From contig NZ_RBIL01000001.1 in NCBI RefSeq assembly GCF_003633755.1, forward strand, positions 1,783,426-1,847,425: 64,000 nt of DNA, written 5' to 3'. Each line of letters opens with the position of its first letter. Position 1 is the first letter of the stretch. The position numbers and the translations under genes are program-made. The notes beneath the pieces are model-generated. The model ran no database searches. It was not told the DNA's origin and saw only the letters and a program-made list of their open reading frames with translations. Source of the stretch: Solirubrobacter pauli (GTDB lineage Bacteria; Actinomycetota; Thermoleophilia; Solirubrobacterales; Solirubrobacteraceae). Below, piece by piece: positions 8,201 to 14,893 of the stretch.

Positions 8201-10296
8201 CCCATCCACATCGACGCCGGGATGGCGGCCGGGAGGTTCGTCAGGCCCGTGTTGTTGGGCGAGTCGTTGACCGGGGCGGAGCAGCTGTAGTCGCCCTTGA
8301 CCGTGCCGCCGGCGTTGGACGTGTAGGTGATGTCCTTGTACGGGACGTTCTCACGGATGCAGTAGGGCCAGCCGTAGAAGCCGGGCTGCTTGACCACGTT
8401 CCACTCGACCGAGCCCTGCGGACCGCGGTTCGGGTCCGTGGAGCCGGCGTCCGGGCCGTAGTCGCCCATCAGGATCCAGCCGGTCTTCTTGTCGTAGTTG
8501 ATCCGGAACGGGTTCCGGAAGCCCATCGCGTAGATCTCGGGCAGGGTCTTGTCCGTGCCCACGGGGAACATGTTCCCGGGCGGGATCGTGTAGGTCGTCC
8601 CGACGCCCGGCGCACCGGTCGCGTTCGGGATCGGCCGGATGCGCAGGATCTTGCCGTTCGGGTCGTTGGTGTTGGCCGACGTGCGCTGCGCGTCCCAGAT
8701 CTGGCGGCCCGGGCGCTCGTCGGTCGGGTTGAAGCCGTGCGCGAACGGGTTGGTGTTGTCGCCCGTGGAGATGTACAGGTCGCCGTTGGCGCCCCACTCG
8801 AGCGAGCCGCCCGTGTGGCAGCACTCCTGGCGCTGGTGCTGCCAGGTGTAGATGATCTGCTCCTGCCCGAGCGTGGTGCCGGTCAGCTTGAAGCGCGAGA
8901 CGCGGTTCTGGTTGCTGGAGTCCGGCAGTGCCGAGTAGGCGAGGTAGATGTAGCCGCTCGTGTCGAAGTCCTGCGCGAGCTGGATGCCGAGCAGGCCGTT
9001 CTCGTGGCTGAGCGTGACCGGGATCGTGCCGACCGTGGTCGTGACCTGGGTGGTCGGGTTCCACATCTGGACACGGCCGTCGAGCTCGATGTAGAACGCT
9101 CGCCCGTCATTGGCGATGTCGATCTCCATCGGGGCGTTCGTGTCGTTGTTGATGGTGATCTTCTCGAAGTCCGCGGCCGTCGGCGGGGTCTGGCGCGGCT
9201 TGCCGCAGTCGCCCGCCACGCCGGCCGCGGTGCGCAGGCCGCCGAGGAGGTGCTTGCGGAAATCGGCGTCCGCGAACGAGGCCTGGGTGTGGCCCATCGC
9301 CGTGTACCACGAGATGCCACCGTCGAAGTTCGAGCACCACGCGACCGGGTGGTCGTCGTCGATCGTGTTGCCGTCCTGCTCGTCGTAGGTCGACTCGTCG
9401 ACCGTCGCGAGGACCTTCACCTGGCGGGCGCGCGGGCTGTAGTCGGCGACCGTCGTGTTGCCGTTGACCGCGGGGGTCACCGGATGCTGGAAGTTGTACC
9501 ACTCGTCCGTCCGCGTCCAGCGGGTCGGGAGGCCGGTCGTGGAGGGCTCGTCGCCGTCCTCGATGTCGACCGCCGCCGTGGGCGTCCCGGGCGGGTGGTT
9601 GCGGAAGTAGCCGCCGACCAGCTCGCCGAACCACGGCCAGCTGTACTCGGTGTCGGACGCGGCGTGGACGCCGGCGAAGCCGCCGCCGCCCTTGATGTAG
9701 CCCTCGAACGCGGTCTGCTGCGCGTCGTTGAGGATCTCGCCGGTCGTCGACATGAAGACGACGACGTCGTACTGGGCGAGGTTCGCGGCGGTGAACGCGG
9801 CGGCGTCCTCGGTCGCGTCGACCGTGAAGCCGTTGGCCTGGCCGAGCGCCTGGATGGCCGCGATGCCCTGCGGGATCGAGTCGTGGCGGAAGCCACCGGT
9901 CTTCGAGAAGACGAGGACCTTGCTGAGCGTCGCGGCCGGCGCGGCCTCGACGATGACCTTGCCGGACATGCCGGTGTGCAGGTCGCACAAGAAGTCGTAG
10001 GTGCCCGGCGTCGTGAACGTCCGGGAGATCGCGGGTCCGTTGACCTCGCGCGTTTCGTTGATCGGCTCCGCCCAGTTGGTGCCCTGGGACTTCAGGTTGT
10101 GCGTCACCAGCGCCTGGTCGAACTCCCAGCGGACGGTGTCGCCCACCTTGATCGTCCGGGTGGCGGGGCTCCACACCTGGCCGGCCGTGTCGACGGCATC
10201 GATGACGACCGTCTCAGCTGCCCGGACTGGTGAAGCTGACATCGCCCACGCGATGGCAGCGACGACCGCGAGCAGCGCGTACCGCATCCTGCGCAT
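2248..10296 (-). CDS. Giant secreted cupredoxin/ThuA/PQQ-dehydrogenase/PKD protein
   Basis: A 2682-residue exported protein. The ATG at 10296 was chosen because GGAGGA lies ten bases upstream and a signal peptide begins there (MRRMRYALLAVVAA, cleavage near ASPVRA). Approximate order: cupredoxin-like domain 29-115 with His (VTHNL) and CDLHTGM as type-1 copper ligands; ThuA fold 122-365; PQQ-dependent glucose/sorbosone dehydrogenase beta-propeller 375-813; PKD 820-902; an Ig-like linker 905-1015; CBM6-like domain 1017-1157; PKD 1167-1252; four tandem lectin-like (DUF1349/LamG-type) modules at 1265, 1472, 1683 and 1898, each opening with D-x-F-[DE]-G; PKD 2103-2192; a second ThuA 2198-2432; PKD 2445-2532; a C-terminal domain 2540-2682 shared with the protein at 45.8 kb. 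No LPxTG or membrane anchor is seen. Probable extracellular sugar oxidation or degradation; the exact reaction is unknown. Confidence 0.9.
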   Translation of the reverse strand: MRRMRYALLAVVAAIAWAMSASPVRAAETVVIDAVDTAGQVWSPATRTIKVGDTVRWEFDQALVTHNLKSQGTNWAEPINETREVNGPAISRTFTTPGTYDFLCDLHTGMSGKVIVEAAPAATLSKVLVFSKTGGFRHDSIPQGIAAIQALGQANGFTVDATEDAAAFTAANLAQYDVVVFMSTTGEILNDAQQTAFEGYIKGGGGFAGVHAASDTEYSWPWFGELVGGYFRNHPPGTPTAAVDIEDGDEPSTTGLPTRWTRTDEWYNFQHPVTPAVNGNTTVADYSPRARQVKVLATVDESTYDEQDGNTIDDDHPVAWCSNFDGGISWYTAMGHTQASFADADFRKHLLGGLRTAAGVAGDCGKPRQTPPTAADFEKITINNDTNAPMEIDIANDGRAFYIELDGRVQMWNPTTQVTTTVGTIPVTLSHENGLLGIQLAQDFDTSGYIYLAYSALPDSSNQNRVSRFKLTGTTLGQEQIIYTWQHQRQECCHTGGSLEWGANGDLYISTGDNTNPFAHGFNPTDERPGRQIWDAQRTSANTNDPNGKILRIRPIPNATGAPGVGTTYTIPPGNMFPVGTDKTLPEIYAMGFRNPFRINYDKKTGWILMGDYGPDAGSTDPNRGPQGSVEWNVVKQPGFYGWPYCIRENVPYKDITYTSNAGGTVKGDYSCSAPVNDSPNNTGLTNLPAAIPASMWMGYSETDTRFPDLGTGGAPMGGARYYFDENSNSDTKFPRFYDGQWFIGEWNNDWIRTADLNNQGLVTGVSNWARTTGYISPMDMEFGPDGSLYVVEWGQGFAENNPDSGVYRVDYISGSRTPIANATVNNDAVPVGTTVQFSSAGSNDPDGTPITYLWNFGDGTPTSTQPNPSHQYTAAGTYDATLTVTDESGATAVDTVRVVVGNQRPVVTIELPENGKIADFGDKIPYKVSVTDPDGGSTGAGTIKCEDIRIEVKLGHDTHAHELSTLSGCEGTFTVTSVEGHGVNANVFTVVTASYTDAGNGPAAGVTGSAEAILQPKLKQAEYYLTTGRTADGRGTGDPGVTQEATTDVGGGNAAAFIEDGDWISFNPYNLEDLTKATFRVASGGAGGIIELRYDAPDGPLVAATPNIAPTGGWQSWQDVTINLPTTIPQGTHRLFIVFRHPTNTGSLMNLNYFKFTGKGAAVTAPPEVNATAEPVSGVAPLNVAFNADATDAEGEAMTYAWDFGVPGTDADKSTQKAPNYTYTTPGNYTATVTVTDASGGHSSDTVEVRVTRPLDECPTGPARSDEFDGTALDSKWTVERPDAANPLSVSGGNLNLPIAPGSMYGNGTTAKNIVVQSAPDGAYTATAKISASALTENYHQAGLRVWAGDDNWASIHMISAGGTRDFEFITEVNGNPRNEGADKLGGIPADSPLDYYVRIISDGENLTAAYSYNGTTFTPVGRPVSLATFTDAKIGPAALSAEAPSVPVARFDWIRFDPDGTGGGGSEGIVDEFEGTTLDGAWERIRGDQSSVVAGGTLQIPAQPGDIYQTRNDAKNLVVRPAPTGAWVATTKVNFKGTAQYHQAGIMVYGDDNNFTKFGRIAHTTAGAEKFEFINEVNAVARNEAADSTANVPANFPNDFWLRLTSDGTNVVGHYSTDGTTWTAAGRPAALPANAKIGLFAFSNDGTGNPVAAFDSFTLTGDAVGGGGGGGGTPSGPSYDDQFDGASLDKTRWNAIVRDNPAEYSLTGGKFNLTLTQGDIYTGDTNPPPNGFILQDASHAGEDWVIETKIDAYTFNGGYAQGGLMAYLDGDNYIKFDVITDPNNARANRIELRSEIAGVIQEPQSNATLTAAQAEGPFYLRLTKTGTSYKGEYSFDGVAWTAAPNSPVTNPMVAPDFGIFGFSPQADGVGDTVSFDYFTLDGPDPSSCEQCNGPGDPFDGDALNTTKWSAIAHDDATKYAVANGALKVTTTAGEIYQASTGGGPLILQPAANAGTDWVLETKLTNTLDGGYSQGGILAYGDDNNYVKLNAIADDNNVNRVNRLELRSEVNGTVSATASDPQITAAQAAGPLWLRLTKAGNSYTAQYKTSEAGEWIAFSGPVTNAMVSPKFGLYTQGVLQSGDTVTFEYFSVDGDSTGCPPVDENNAPTIESATATPTSGFAPLQVKFDVTASDEDDDALTYSWDFNGDGTADSTSEDPTYTYTTAGTYEAKVTVSDGEDTRTRTVTVTVFGADDPEARFRVLVFSKTTGFRHDSIPAGIAAIKALGEANDFQVDASEDSGVFNATTLAHYDAVVFLSTTGDPLNATQQTAFENYIKGGGGYVGIHAAADTEYEWGFYGGLVGAYFRNHPAGTPTATVRIDDADHHSTQGLPNPWSRVDEWYNYQSPVNPVVGGGGDDYSPRGQVHVLLTVDEATYGEEDGNTTDDDHPISWCQRYQGGRSWYTGMGHTQATFSEAPFLKHLLSGLEIAAGVQADADCGKQGGNQNPTVSIQRNPAGDVYPGDPVAFTSTASDPDGDTLTYEWDFGDGGTAATKDAMHTYTEPGVWYAKLTVRDGKGGKATALVPVNVQPFNENEVEVGVGGLVPSTLALDIKGSANLGVFQPGVAKDYTATLNATATSSATASALTVRDPSTNHTGHLVNGSAFLPQPLQVRATDTANPSTAFAPLPATPTARLNLLSFPTPVSGRELKIDFKQSIAASDELATGGYGKVLVFTLSATTP

Positions 10297-10335
10297 TAAC
10301 GGCTCTCCTCCGTTGAACTCCACTCTCCTGAGCCA

Positions 10336-10366
10336 GGACTTATTTCAAATGCGCAGGAATAAGTCC
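10336..10366. promoter_or_regulatory. 31-bp inverted repeat upstream of the giant protein gene
   Basis: Perfect 9-bp arms GGACTTATT (10336-10344) and AATAAGTCC (10358-10366) around a 13-base spacer. It sits 40 bases upstream of the start at 10296 in the gap to the TetR gene. It could be an operator or a 5' leader hairpin; its AT-rich arms stand out in this genome. Confidence 0.5.
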
Positions 10367-10401
10367 AGCGGCTTCGGTAAAAGTTGGGGGCACATCCGAA
10401 C

Positions 10402-11163
10402 TCAAGCGTCGGAAGCCCTTGCTTGTATGAGGAATTCGATCCCGTCGAGCACGGTTGTCAGTCCGAACGCGAACGCGTGCTCGGGCGCGAAAGCGGCGTT
10501 GTGCGCCTCACCTGCAGCCGTTCCGACGCGGGACGCGATCGGGTAGCGATCAGGCTCGATCACGCGCTCCAGCACCGGCGCCCGAGCGCTCCACCACTCC
10601 TCGTCGGTGAGCCCGCTGCGCTGCTCGGCCTGCGCCGCTTCGAGCGCTCGCCGGGCCGAGGACTCGACGTGGCCGTTGACCAGGCCGAGCGCGGAGTCCA
10701 TCTCGACGTCGGTGAGGCCGACGCCCTCCAGGGCGGAGAGCTCGTGCTCGTAGCGGGCGATCGTGTTCGGGCCGAGCACGGGGCGTACCGGGGTGACGTC
10801 GAGCAGCCACGGGTGCCGGTGGTAGCGGTCCCAGTTCTCGCGGGCGATCCGCTCGAGCTTGGCGCGCCAGCCTGCGTCGGGTAGGGGGGCGGGCGGCTCG
10901 ATCGCGGCGTCGACCATCAGGTCCAGCAGCTCTGGCTTGCCCGGGACGTAGGTGTACAGCGACATCGTTCCGACGCCCAGCCGCTCGGCGACCTTGCGCA
11001 TCGAGAGCGCGGGCAGCCCGTCGGCGGCGGCGAGCGCGATCGCCGCCGCGACGATCTCGTCGAGGTCGAGGCGCTGCTTGGGCCCGCGCTTGGGCCGGCT
11101 CTGCACCCGCCACAGCAGCTCGAGGCTGCGCACGGGATCACCGCTGCCGCTGAATTCGGTCAC
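10402..11163 (-). CDS. TetR-family regulator of the adjacent exporter
   Basis: A 253-residue TetR regulator of the tetracycline-repressor (TetR_C) type. The N-terminal helix-turn-helix spans about residues 31-80 (LDEIVAAAIALAAADG, then MRKVAERLGVGTMSLYTYV). The C-terminal helical ligand domain has the conserved helix with WL near residue 125. It reads divergently from a DrrAB exporter, and two tandem operators fill the gap, so it most likely represses the exporter and itself until a drug binds. GTG at 11163 is the chosen start; a TACGGA element eight bases upstream would make the transcript leaderless. An internal GTG at 11130 is an alternative. Confidence 0.88.
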   Translation of the reverse strand: MTEFSGSGDPVRSLELLWRVQSRPKRGPKQRLDLDEIVAAAIALAAADGLPALSMRKVAERLGVGTMSLYTYVPGKPELLDLMVDAAIEPPAPLPDAGWRAKLERIARENWDRYHRHPWLLDVTPVRPVLGPNTIARYEHELSALEGVGLTDVEMDSALGLVNGHVESSARRALEAAQAEQRSGLTDEEWWSARAPVLERVIEPDRYPIASRVGTAAGEAHNAAFAPEHAFAFGLTTVLDGIEFLIQARASDA

Positions 11164-11170
11164 GTCGAAA

Positions 11171-11208
11171 CTCCGTATGGTGTACGGTACTCCGTATGGC
11201 GTACGGAG
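11171..11208. promoter_or_regulatory. Two tandem 19-bp TetR operators
   Basis: Site 2 (11190-11208) is a perfect palindrome, CTCCGTA-N5-TACGGAG. Site 1 (11171-11189) directly abuts it and keeps CCGTA-N5-TACGG with two mismatches at its outer end. They fill the gap between the divergent TetR and ABC genes and cover the likely -10 elements of both. Confidence 0.75.
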
Positions 11209-11213
11209 AGAAG

Positions 11214-12122
11214 ATGGCCGTCGAGGCGGACGGACTGCGCAAGCGCTACGGGCCGACGGTCGCGCTGGACGGGCTCGACCTGGCCGTCGCGACGGGGACG
11301 GTGTGCGGGCTGCTGGGGCCGAACGGCGCGGGCAAGACGACGACGGTGCGCGTGCTGGCGACGCTCGCGCGGGCCGACGCCGGCCGCGCGGTCGTCGCGG
11401 GCGTGGACGTGGCGCGCGATCCGGCGGGCGTGCGGCGGCGGATCGGGCTCGTCGGCCAGCACGCGGCCGTCGACGAGGCGTTGAGCGGCCGGCAGAACCT
11501 CGTCCTGTTCGCGCGGCTCCTGCACCTCGGGGTGTCGCGCGCGCGAGCGCGCGCGGACGAGCTCCTGGAGCGCTTCGGGCTGACGGAGGCGGCGGATCGC
11601 GCCGTCAGCGGCTACTCGGGCGGGATGCGACGGCGTCTGGACCTGGCGGCCGGGTTGCTGGTCGCGCCCGCGGTGCTCTTCCTCGACGAGCCGACCACGG
11701 GCCTGGACCCGCGCTCGCGGCTCGACGTGTGGGAGGCGGTGCGGGCGCTGGCCGCGGAGGGGATGACCGTGCTGCTCACCACCCAGCGCCTGGAGGAGGC
11801 CGACCGCCTGGCCGACCGGATCGCCGTGGTCGACGGCGGGCGCGTGGTGGCGGAGGGCACGCCGACCGAGCTCAAGGACGCGCTCGCGGGCGACCGGATC
11901 GAAGTGGTGGTGCGCGCGGCGGACGACTTGGGCGTGGCGGCCGCGCTGCTCGAGCGGGTCGCGGTGGGCGCGGTGGACGTGGACGCCGACGCGCTGCGGG
12001 TGAGCGCGCCCGTACGCGACCGGATGGGCGCGCTGGCGGCGGTGGTCTCCGAGCTCGACGCCGAGGACGTGTCGCTGCGGCGGCCGACGCTCGACGAGGT
12101 CTTCCTGGAGCTGACGCGATGA
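11214..12122 (+). CDS. DrrA-type ABC transporter ATPase
   Basis: A 302-residue ATP-binding subunit of the daunorubicin-resistance exporter family. It has Walker A GPNGAGKTTT, signature SGGMRRRLDLAAGL, Walker B VLFLDEPTTGLDP and the C-terminal DrrA extension ending RRPTLDEVFLELTR. ATG 11214 is preferred over the in-frame ATG at 11196 because GGAG lies five bases upstream of it, whereas 11196 falls inside an operator. It overlaps the permease by ATGA. Energises export of a hydrophobic drug or metabolite; the substrate is unknown. Confidence 0.92.
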   Translation: MAVEADGLRKRYGPTVALDGLDLAVATGTVCGLLGPNGAGKTTTVRVLATLARADAGRAVVAGVDVARDPAGVRRRIGLVGQHAAVDEALSGRQNLVLFARLLHLGVSRARARADELLERFGLTEAADRAVSGYSGGMRRRLDLAAGLLVAPAVLFLDEPTTGLDPRSRLDVWEAVRALAAEGMTVLLTTQRLEEADRLADRIAVVDGGRVVAEGTPTELKDALAGDRIEVVVRAADDLGVAAALLERVAVGAVDVDADALRVSAPVRDRMGALAAVVSELDAEDVSLRRPTLDEVFLELTR

Positions 12123-12892
12123 GCGTGCGCTGGGCGCTCGCCGACACCTGGACGCTGACGCTGCGCGCGCTCGCGCACTGGGCGCGGCAGCCGTTCGTGG
12201 CGCTCGCCGGCTTCCTCTTCCCCGTGCTGGTGCTGGTCATGTTCGCCTACCTGCTCCGCGGCGGCTACGGCGACGACTACCCGGAGCTGCTCGTGCCGGG
12301 GATGCTCGCGCTGACGACCGTGTTCGGCCTGGAGACGACGATGACGGCGATCGTGACGGACGCCAACCGCGGCATCACCGACCGCCTGCGCTCGCTGCCG
12401 ATGGCGGGCTCGGCGGTGGTCTCCGGACGAGCGCTCGCGGACCTGCTGCATGCGGTCGCGGGGCTGCTGGTGCTGATGGCGGTCGGGTGGGCGATCGGGT
12501 GGCGGATCCACGGCGGCGTCGCCGACGCGCTGGCCGCGGTCGGCCTGCTCGTGCTCCTGCGCTTCGCGCTGATCTGGATGGGCGTGTACCTCGGGCTCGC
12601 CGCCGGGAAGCCGGAGGCGGTCACCGCCGTGCAGATCCTCGTCTGGCCGCTCGGGTTCCTCTCGATCGCGTTCACCGACCCGGCGTCGATGCCGGGCTGG
12701 CTGGCCACCGTGGCGGAGTGGAACCCGCTCTCGTCGACGGTCGCCGCGACACGCGAGCTGTTCGGCAACCCGGGGTGGGAGAGCCAGTCCTGGATCGCCG
12801 AGCACGCGGTGCTGATGGCGGTCGTGTGGCCGCTCGTGCTGACGGCGATCTGCTTCCCGCTCGCGGTGGCCAGGTACCGTTCCGCCGCGTGA
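12119..12892 (+). CDS. DrrB-type ABC transporter permease
   Basis: A 257-residue ABC-2 type permease with six predicted membrane segments. The first is FVALAGFLFPVLVLVMFAYL, and the conserved block NRGITDRLRSLPM follows the second. It pairs with the ATPase just upstream (stop-start overlap at 12119) to form a half-size exporter that dimerises in the membrane. Its own stop overlaps the GTG start of the ADP-ribosylglycohydrolase, so the three proteins are probably translated from one message. Confidence 0.9.
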   Translation: MSVRWALADTWTLTLRALAHWARQPFVALAGFLFPVLVLVMFAYLLRGGYGDDYPELLVPGMLALTTVFGLETTMTAIVTDANRGITDRLRSLPMAGSAVVSGRALADLLHAVAGLLVLMAVGWAIGWRIHGGVADALAAVGLLVLLRFALIWMGVYLGLAAGKPEAVTAVQILVWPLGFLSIAFTDPASMPGWLATVAEWNPLSSTVAATRELFGNPGWESQSWIAEHAVLMAVVWPLVLTAICFPLAVARYRSAA

Positions 12893-13773
12893 ACCGGTCT
12901 CGTGGCTGTCTGCTCGGGCTGGCGGTGGGCGACGCCGTCGGCACCACCGTCGAGTTCTCGCCGCCGGGGAGCTTCCCGCCGGTGACCGACATGGTCGGCG
13001 GCGGGCCGTTCAGGCTGCCCGCCGGCGCCTGGACGGACGACACGTCGATGGCCCTGTGCCTCGCCGAGAGCCTCGTCGAGTGCCGCGGCTTCGACCCGGT
13101 GGACCAGCTGCGGCGGTACACCCGCTGGTGGCGCGAGGGCTACTGGTCCTCGACCGGCGAGTGCTTCGACATCGGCAACGCGACCGCCGCCGCGCTCGCG
13201 CGCTTCGAGGCCACGGGCGAGCCGTACCCGGGCGACGCGGCGCCCGAAGCCGGCGGCAACGGGCCGCTGATGAAGCTCGCGCCGGTCGCGCTCGCGTACG
13301 CCGGTGACGTCGACGCGGCCGTGCGCTTCGCGGGCGAGAGCGCGCGCACGACGCACGGCGCGCCGGCGGCGATCGACGCCACCCGCTGGTTCGCCCGGCT
13401 GCTGGTCGAGGCGCTCGACGGCTCCGGCGACGTGCTGCGGCGCCGCACGGTCGACGCGCATCCGGAGGTGGCAACGGTGCTCGCCGGCTCGTTCCTGGAC
13501 CGCACGCCGCCGGCCATCCGCGGCGGCGGCTACGCGGTCCACGCGCTCGAGGCGGCGCTGTGGGCGGTCGCCTCCACCGACTCGTTCGAGGCGGCGATCC
13601 TCGCCGCGGTCAACCTCGGCGACGACGCGGACACCACCGCGGCGATCGCCGGCCAGCTGGCGGGCGCGCTCTACGGCCTCGAGGGCATCCCGCCCCACTG
13701 GCGCGACCGGGTGCACCGGCGCGACGAGATCCTGGCCTTCGCGGACAAGTTAAACGTCCTGGACGTTTATTGA
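12889..13773 (+). CDS. ADP-ribosylglycohydrolase (DraG-like)
   Basis: A 294-residue member of the DraG/ARH family, which removes ADP-ribose from arginine or other acceptors. The binuclear metal site is visible: GAWTDDTSMALCLAES near the N-terminus and LGDDADTTAAIAGQLAGALYG near the C-terminus. Both D/T-rich motifs bind the two Mg ions. GTG 12889 overlaps the permease stop (GTGA) and starts right at the family consensus SRGCLLGLAVGDAVG. Its coupling to a drug exporter is unusual; it may reverse ADP-ribosylation of a drug or protein, but that is inference. Confidence 0.88.
   Translation: MNRSRGCLLGLAVGDAVGTTVEFSPPGSFPPVTDMVGGGPFRLPAGAWTDDTSMALCLAESLVECRGFDPVDQLRRYTRWWREGYWSSTGECFDIGNATAAALARFEATGEPYPGDAAPEAGGNGPLMKLAPVALAYAGDVDAAVRFAGESARTTHGAPAAIDATRWFARLLVEALDGSGDVLRRRTVDAHPEVATVLAGSFLDRTPPAIRGGGYAVHALEAALWAVASTDSFEAAILAAVNLGDDADTTAAIAGQLAGALYGLEGIPPHWRDRVHRRDEILAFADKLNVLDVY
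13751..13769. repeat. Palindrome at the end of the ADP-ribosylglycohydrolase gene
   Basis: TAAACGTCC/GGACGTTTA, 9-bp arms around one base, lying inside the last codons and stop of the gene. As RNA it would fold with a CCTGG loop. It could be a first part of the terminator region or a protein-binding site. Confidence 0.4.
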
Positions 13774-13793
13774 CCGGACAACGATTCGGCCCG

Positions 13794-13828
13794 CTCGGGG
13801 GCGGCGCACGCGCGTCGCCGCCCCCGAG
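13794..13828. terminator. Bidirectional terminator
   Basis: Perfect 13-bp arms (13794-13806 and 13816-13828) around a 9-base loop. It lies 20 bases after the stop at 13773 and 18 bases after the stop of the small reverse-strand gene at 13847, as expected between convergent genes. Confidence 0.7.
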
Positions 13829-13846
13829 TTCCCCAGTGGGGCCAGG

Positions 13847-13948
13847 CTAAGGCAGCCTCGGCTGCTGCCCTCGCGGGGCGACGCGGGACCATTTCGCGCC
13901 GGCCTTCTTGCCCGCGAGCTCGGTGGAGGGGGTGGCGATGCGGGGCAT
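13847..13948 (-). CDS. Possible 33-residue small protein
   Basis: A short frame starting at ATG 13948 and ending TAG 13847. It is preceded by GGAGG immediately upstream (spacing short) and followed by a strong terminator. The product begins MPRIATPSTELAGKKAG and contains AKWSRVAPRGQQPR, a basic, soluble peptide unlike the proline/arginine-only shadow frames around it. No known family is recognised. Reality rests on the ribosome-binding site and the convergent terminator. Confidence 0.4.
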   Translation of the reverse strand: MPRIATPSTELAGKKAGAKWSRVAPRGQQPRLP

Positions 13949-14053
13949 GCCTCCATCTCACCGGGCCGACGGGTCCGGTACATCCGAGGAGCCTCTAGGA
14001 ACCGCGCGTGCTGGCTCCCCACCGCGACGGCGAGGCTCCCGCACCCCTAGGGG

Positions 14054-14347
14054 TCAGTCGAGCGCGACGTGTCGGTAGTGCGCGAGCCGCGTCGCGGCGA
14101 GGTCGAAGCGCGCCAGGAGCGGCGCCGCGTCGGCGTGCTCCTGCAGCGCGGCCGCCGACGCCTGTGCCGCCTCGAGCGTCGCCCACCGCACGTGATCGAT
14201 CCAGTGCCCCTCGTCGTCGACGTAGACGTCGCGGCCGAGGAGGCCGTCGTGGTGCGCGAGCAGGCGGCCGAGGGCGCCCATCGTCTCCTGCTGCTGGTCG
14301 GCGGTGATCTCGGGCTTGAACCGGAAGGTGACGAACTCGTGGATCAT
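14054..14347 (-). CDS. Small protein, probable dimeric alpha/beta-barrel fold
   Basis: A 97-residue cytoplasmic protein. Its start (MIHEFVTFRFKPEIT) and general length resemble the stress-responsive or EthD/antibiotic-monooxygenase-like dimeric ferredoxin-fold proteins, which open with a V-x-F-[KR] strand. No catalytic residues can be assigned. The ATG at 14347 lies 25 bases from the divergent acetyltransferase start, so the two share a promoter region. Fold assignment is tentative. Confidence 0.6.
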   Translation of the reverse strand: MIHEFVTFRFKPEITADQQQETMGALGRLLAHHDGLLGRDVYVDDEGHWIDHVRWATLEAAQASAAALQEHADAAPLLARFDLAATRLAHYRHVALD

Positions 14348-14371
14348 GGGTGCCTCGTACTCTCGCAGGGC

Positions 14372-14893
14372 GTGATTCGCACGGTGCACACCTCGGCGCT
14401 CGACGGCACGGTGCTGGCCGCCGCCCGCGAGCTGCTCGAGGTCGCGTTCGACGGCGAGCTCACCGCCGAGGACTGGGAGCACTGCCTCGGCGGCCTGCAC
14501 GTGCTGGCCTACGACGGCGAGGAGCTGATCGGGCACGCCGCGATCGTCCAACGGCGGCTCCTGCACGCCGGGCGGGCACTGCGGGCGGGCTACGTGGAAG
14601 GGGTCGCGGTGCGCGCGGACCGGCGGCGCCGCGGCGTCGCGAGCGCGCTCATGGGCGAGGTCGAGACCATCGTCACGCGCGCCTACGACCTCGGCGCGCT
14701 CGGCTCGAGCGACGAAGGGCTGCCGTTCTACCTCGGGCGCGGCTGGCGCGCGTGGACGGGCACGCTGCGCGCGTTCACGCCGGACGGGCTGGTCGACACG
14801 CCGGAGGAGCTGGGGTGGATCCTCGTGCGCGGCGACGGCCTGGACCTCGACGGCGACCTCGTCTGCGACTGGCGCGACGGCGACGTCTGGTGA
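14372..14893 (+). CDS. Aminoglycoside 2'-N-acetyltransferase-like GNAT
   Basis: A 173-residue GNAT closely resembling AAC(2')-I enzymes, which acetylate the 2'-amino group of aminoglycosides using acetyl-CoA. Features: HTSALDG opening; ELIGHAAIVQRRLLHAGRA; the acetyl-CoA loop VEGVAVRADRRRRGVASALM; DLGALGSSDEGLPFYLGRGW; and the family's C-terminal end CDWRDGDVW. GTG 14372 is the chosen start; GTG 14384 is also possible, and neither has a clear ribosome-binding site. The stop overlaps the next GTG (GTGA). It may confer intrinsic resistance or act on a cell's own amino sugar, as proposed for mycobacterial AAC(2'). Confidence 0.85.
   Translation: MIRTVHTSALDGTVLAAARELLEVAFDGELTAEDWEHCLGGLHVLAYDGEELIGHAAIVQRRLLHAGRALRAGYVEGVAVRADRRRRGVASALMGEVETIVTRAYDLGALGSSDEGLPFYLGRGWRAWTGTLRAFTPDGLVDTPEELGWILVRGDGLDLDGDLVCDWRDGDVW

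Noticed and set aside
2500-10233. Very long plus-strand open frame (about 2577 codons) opposite the giant protein gene
   Set aside because: Arg/Val/Asp-dominated composition without any domain; it is the mirror frame of a GC-rich gene whose minus strand shows clear domains and a signal peptide.
12277-13716. Minus-strand frame of 479 codons opposite the permease and ADP-ribosylglycohydrolase
   Set aside because: Shadow composition; crosses two well-supported genes.
13750-14022. Minus-strand frame of 90 codons
   Set aside because: Pro/Arg/Ser-rich and runs through the terminator; a different 33-codon frame there has the ribosome-binding site.
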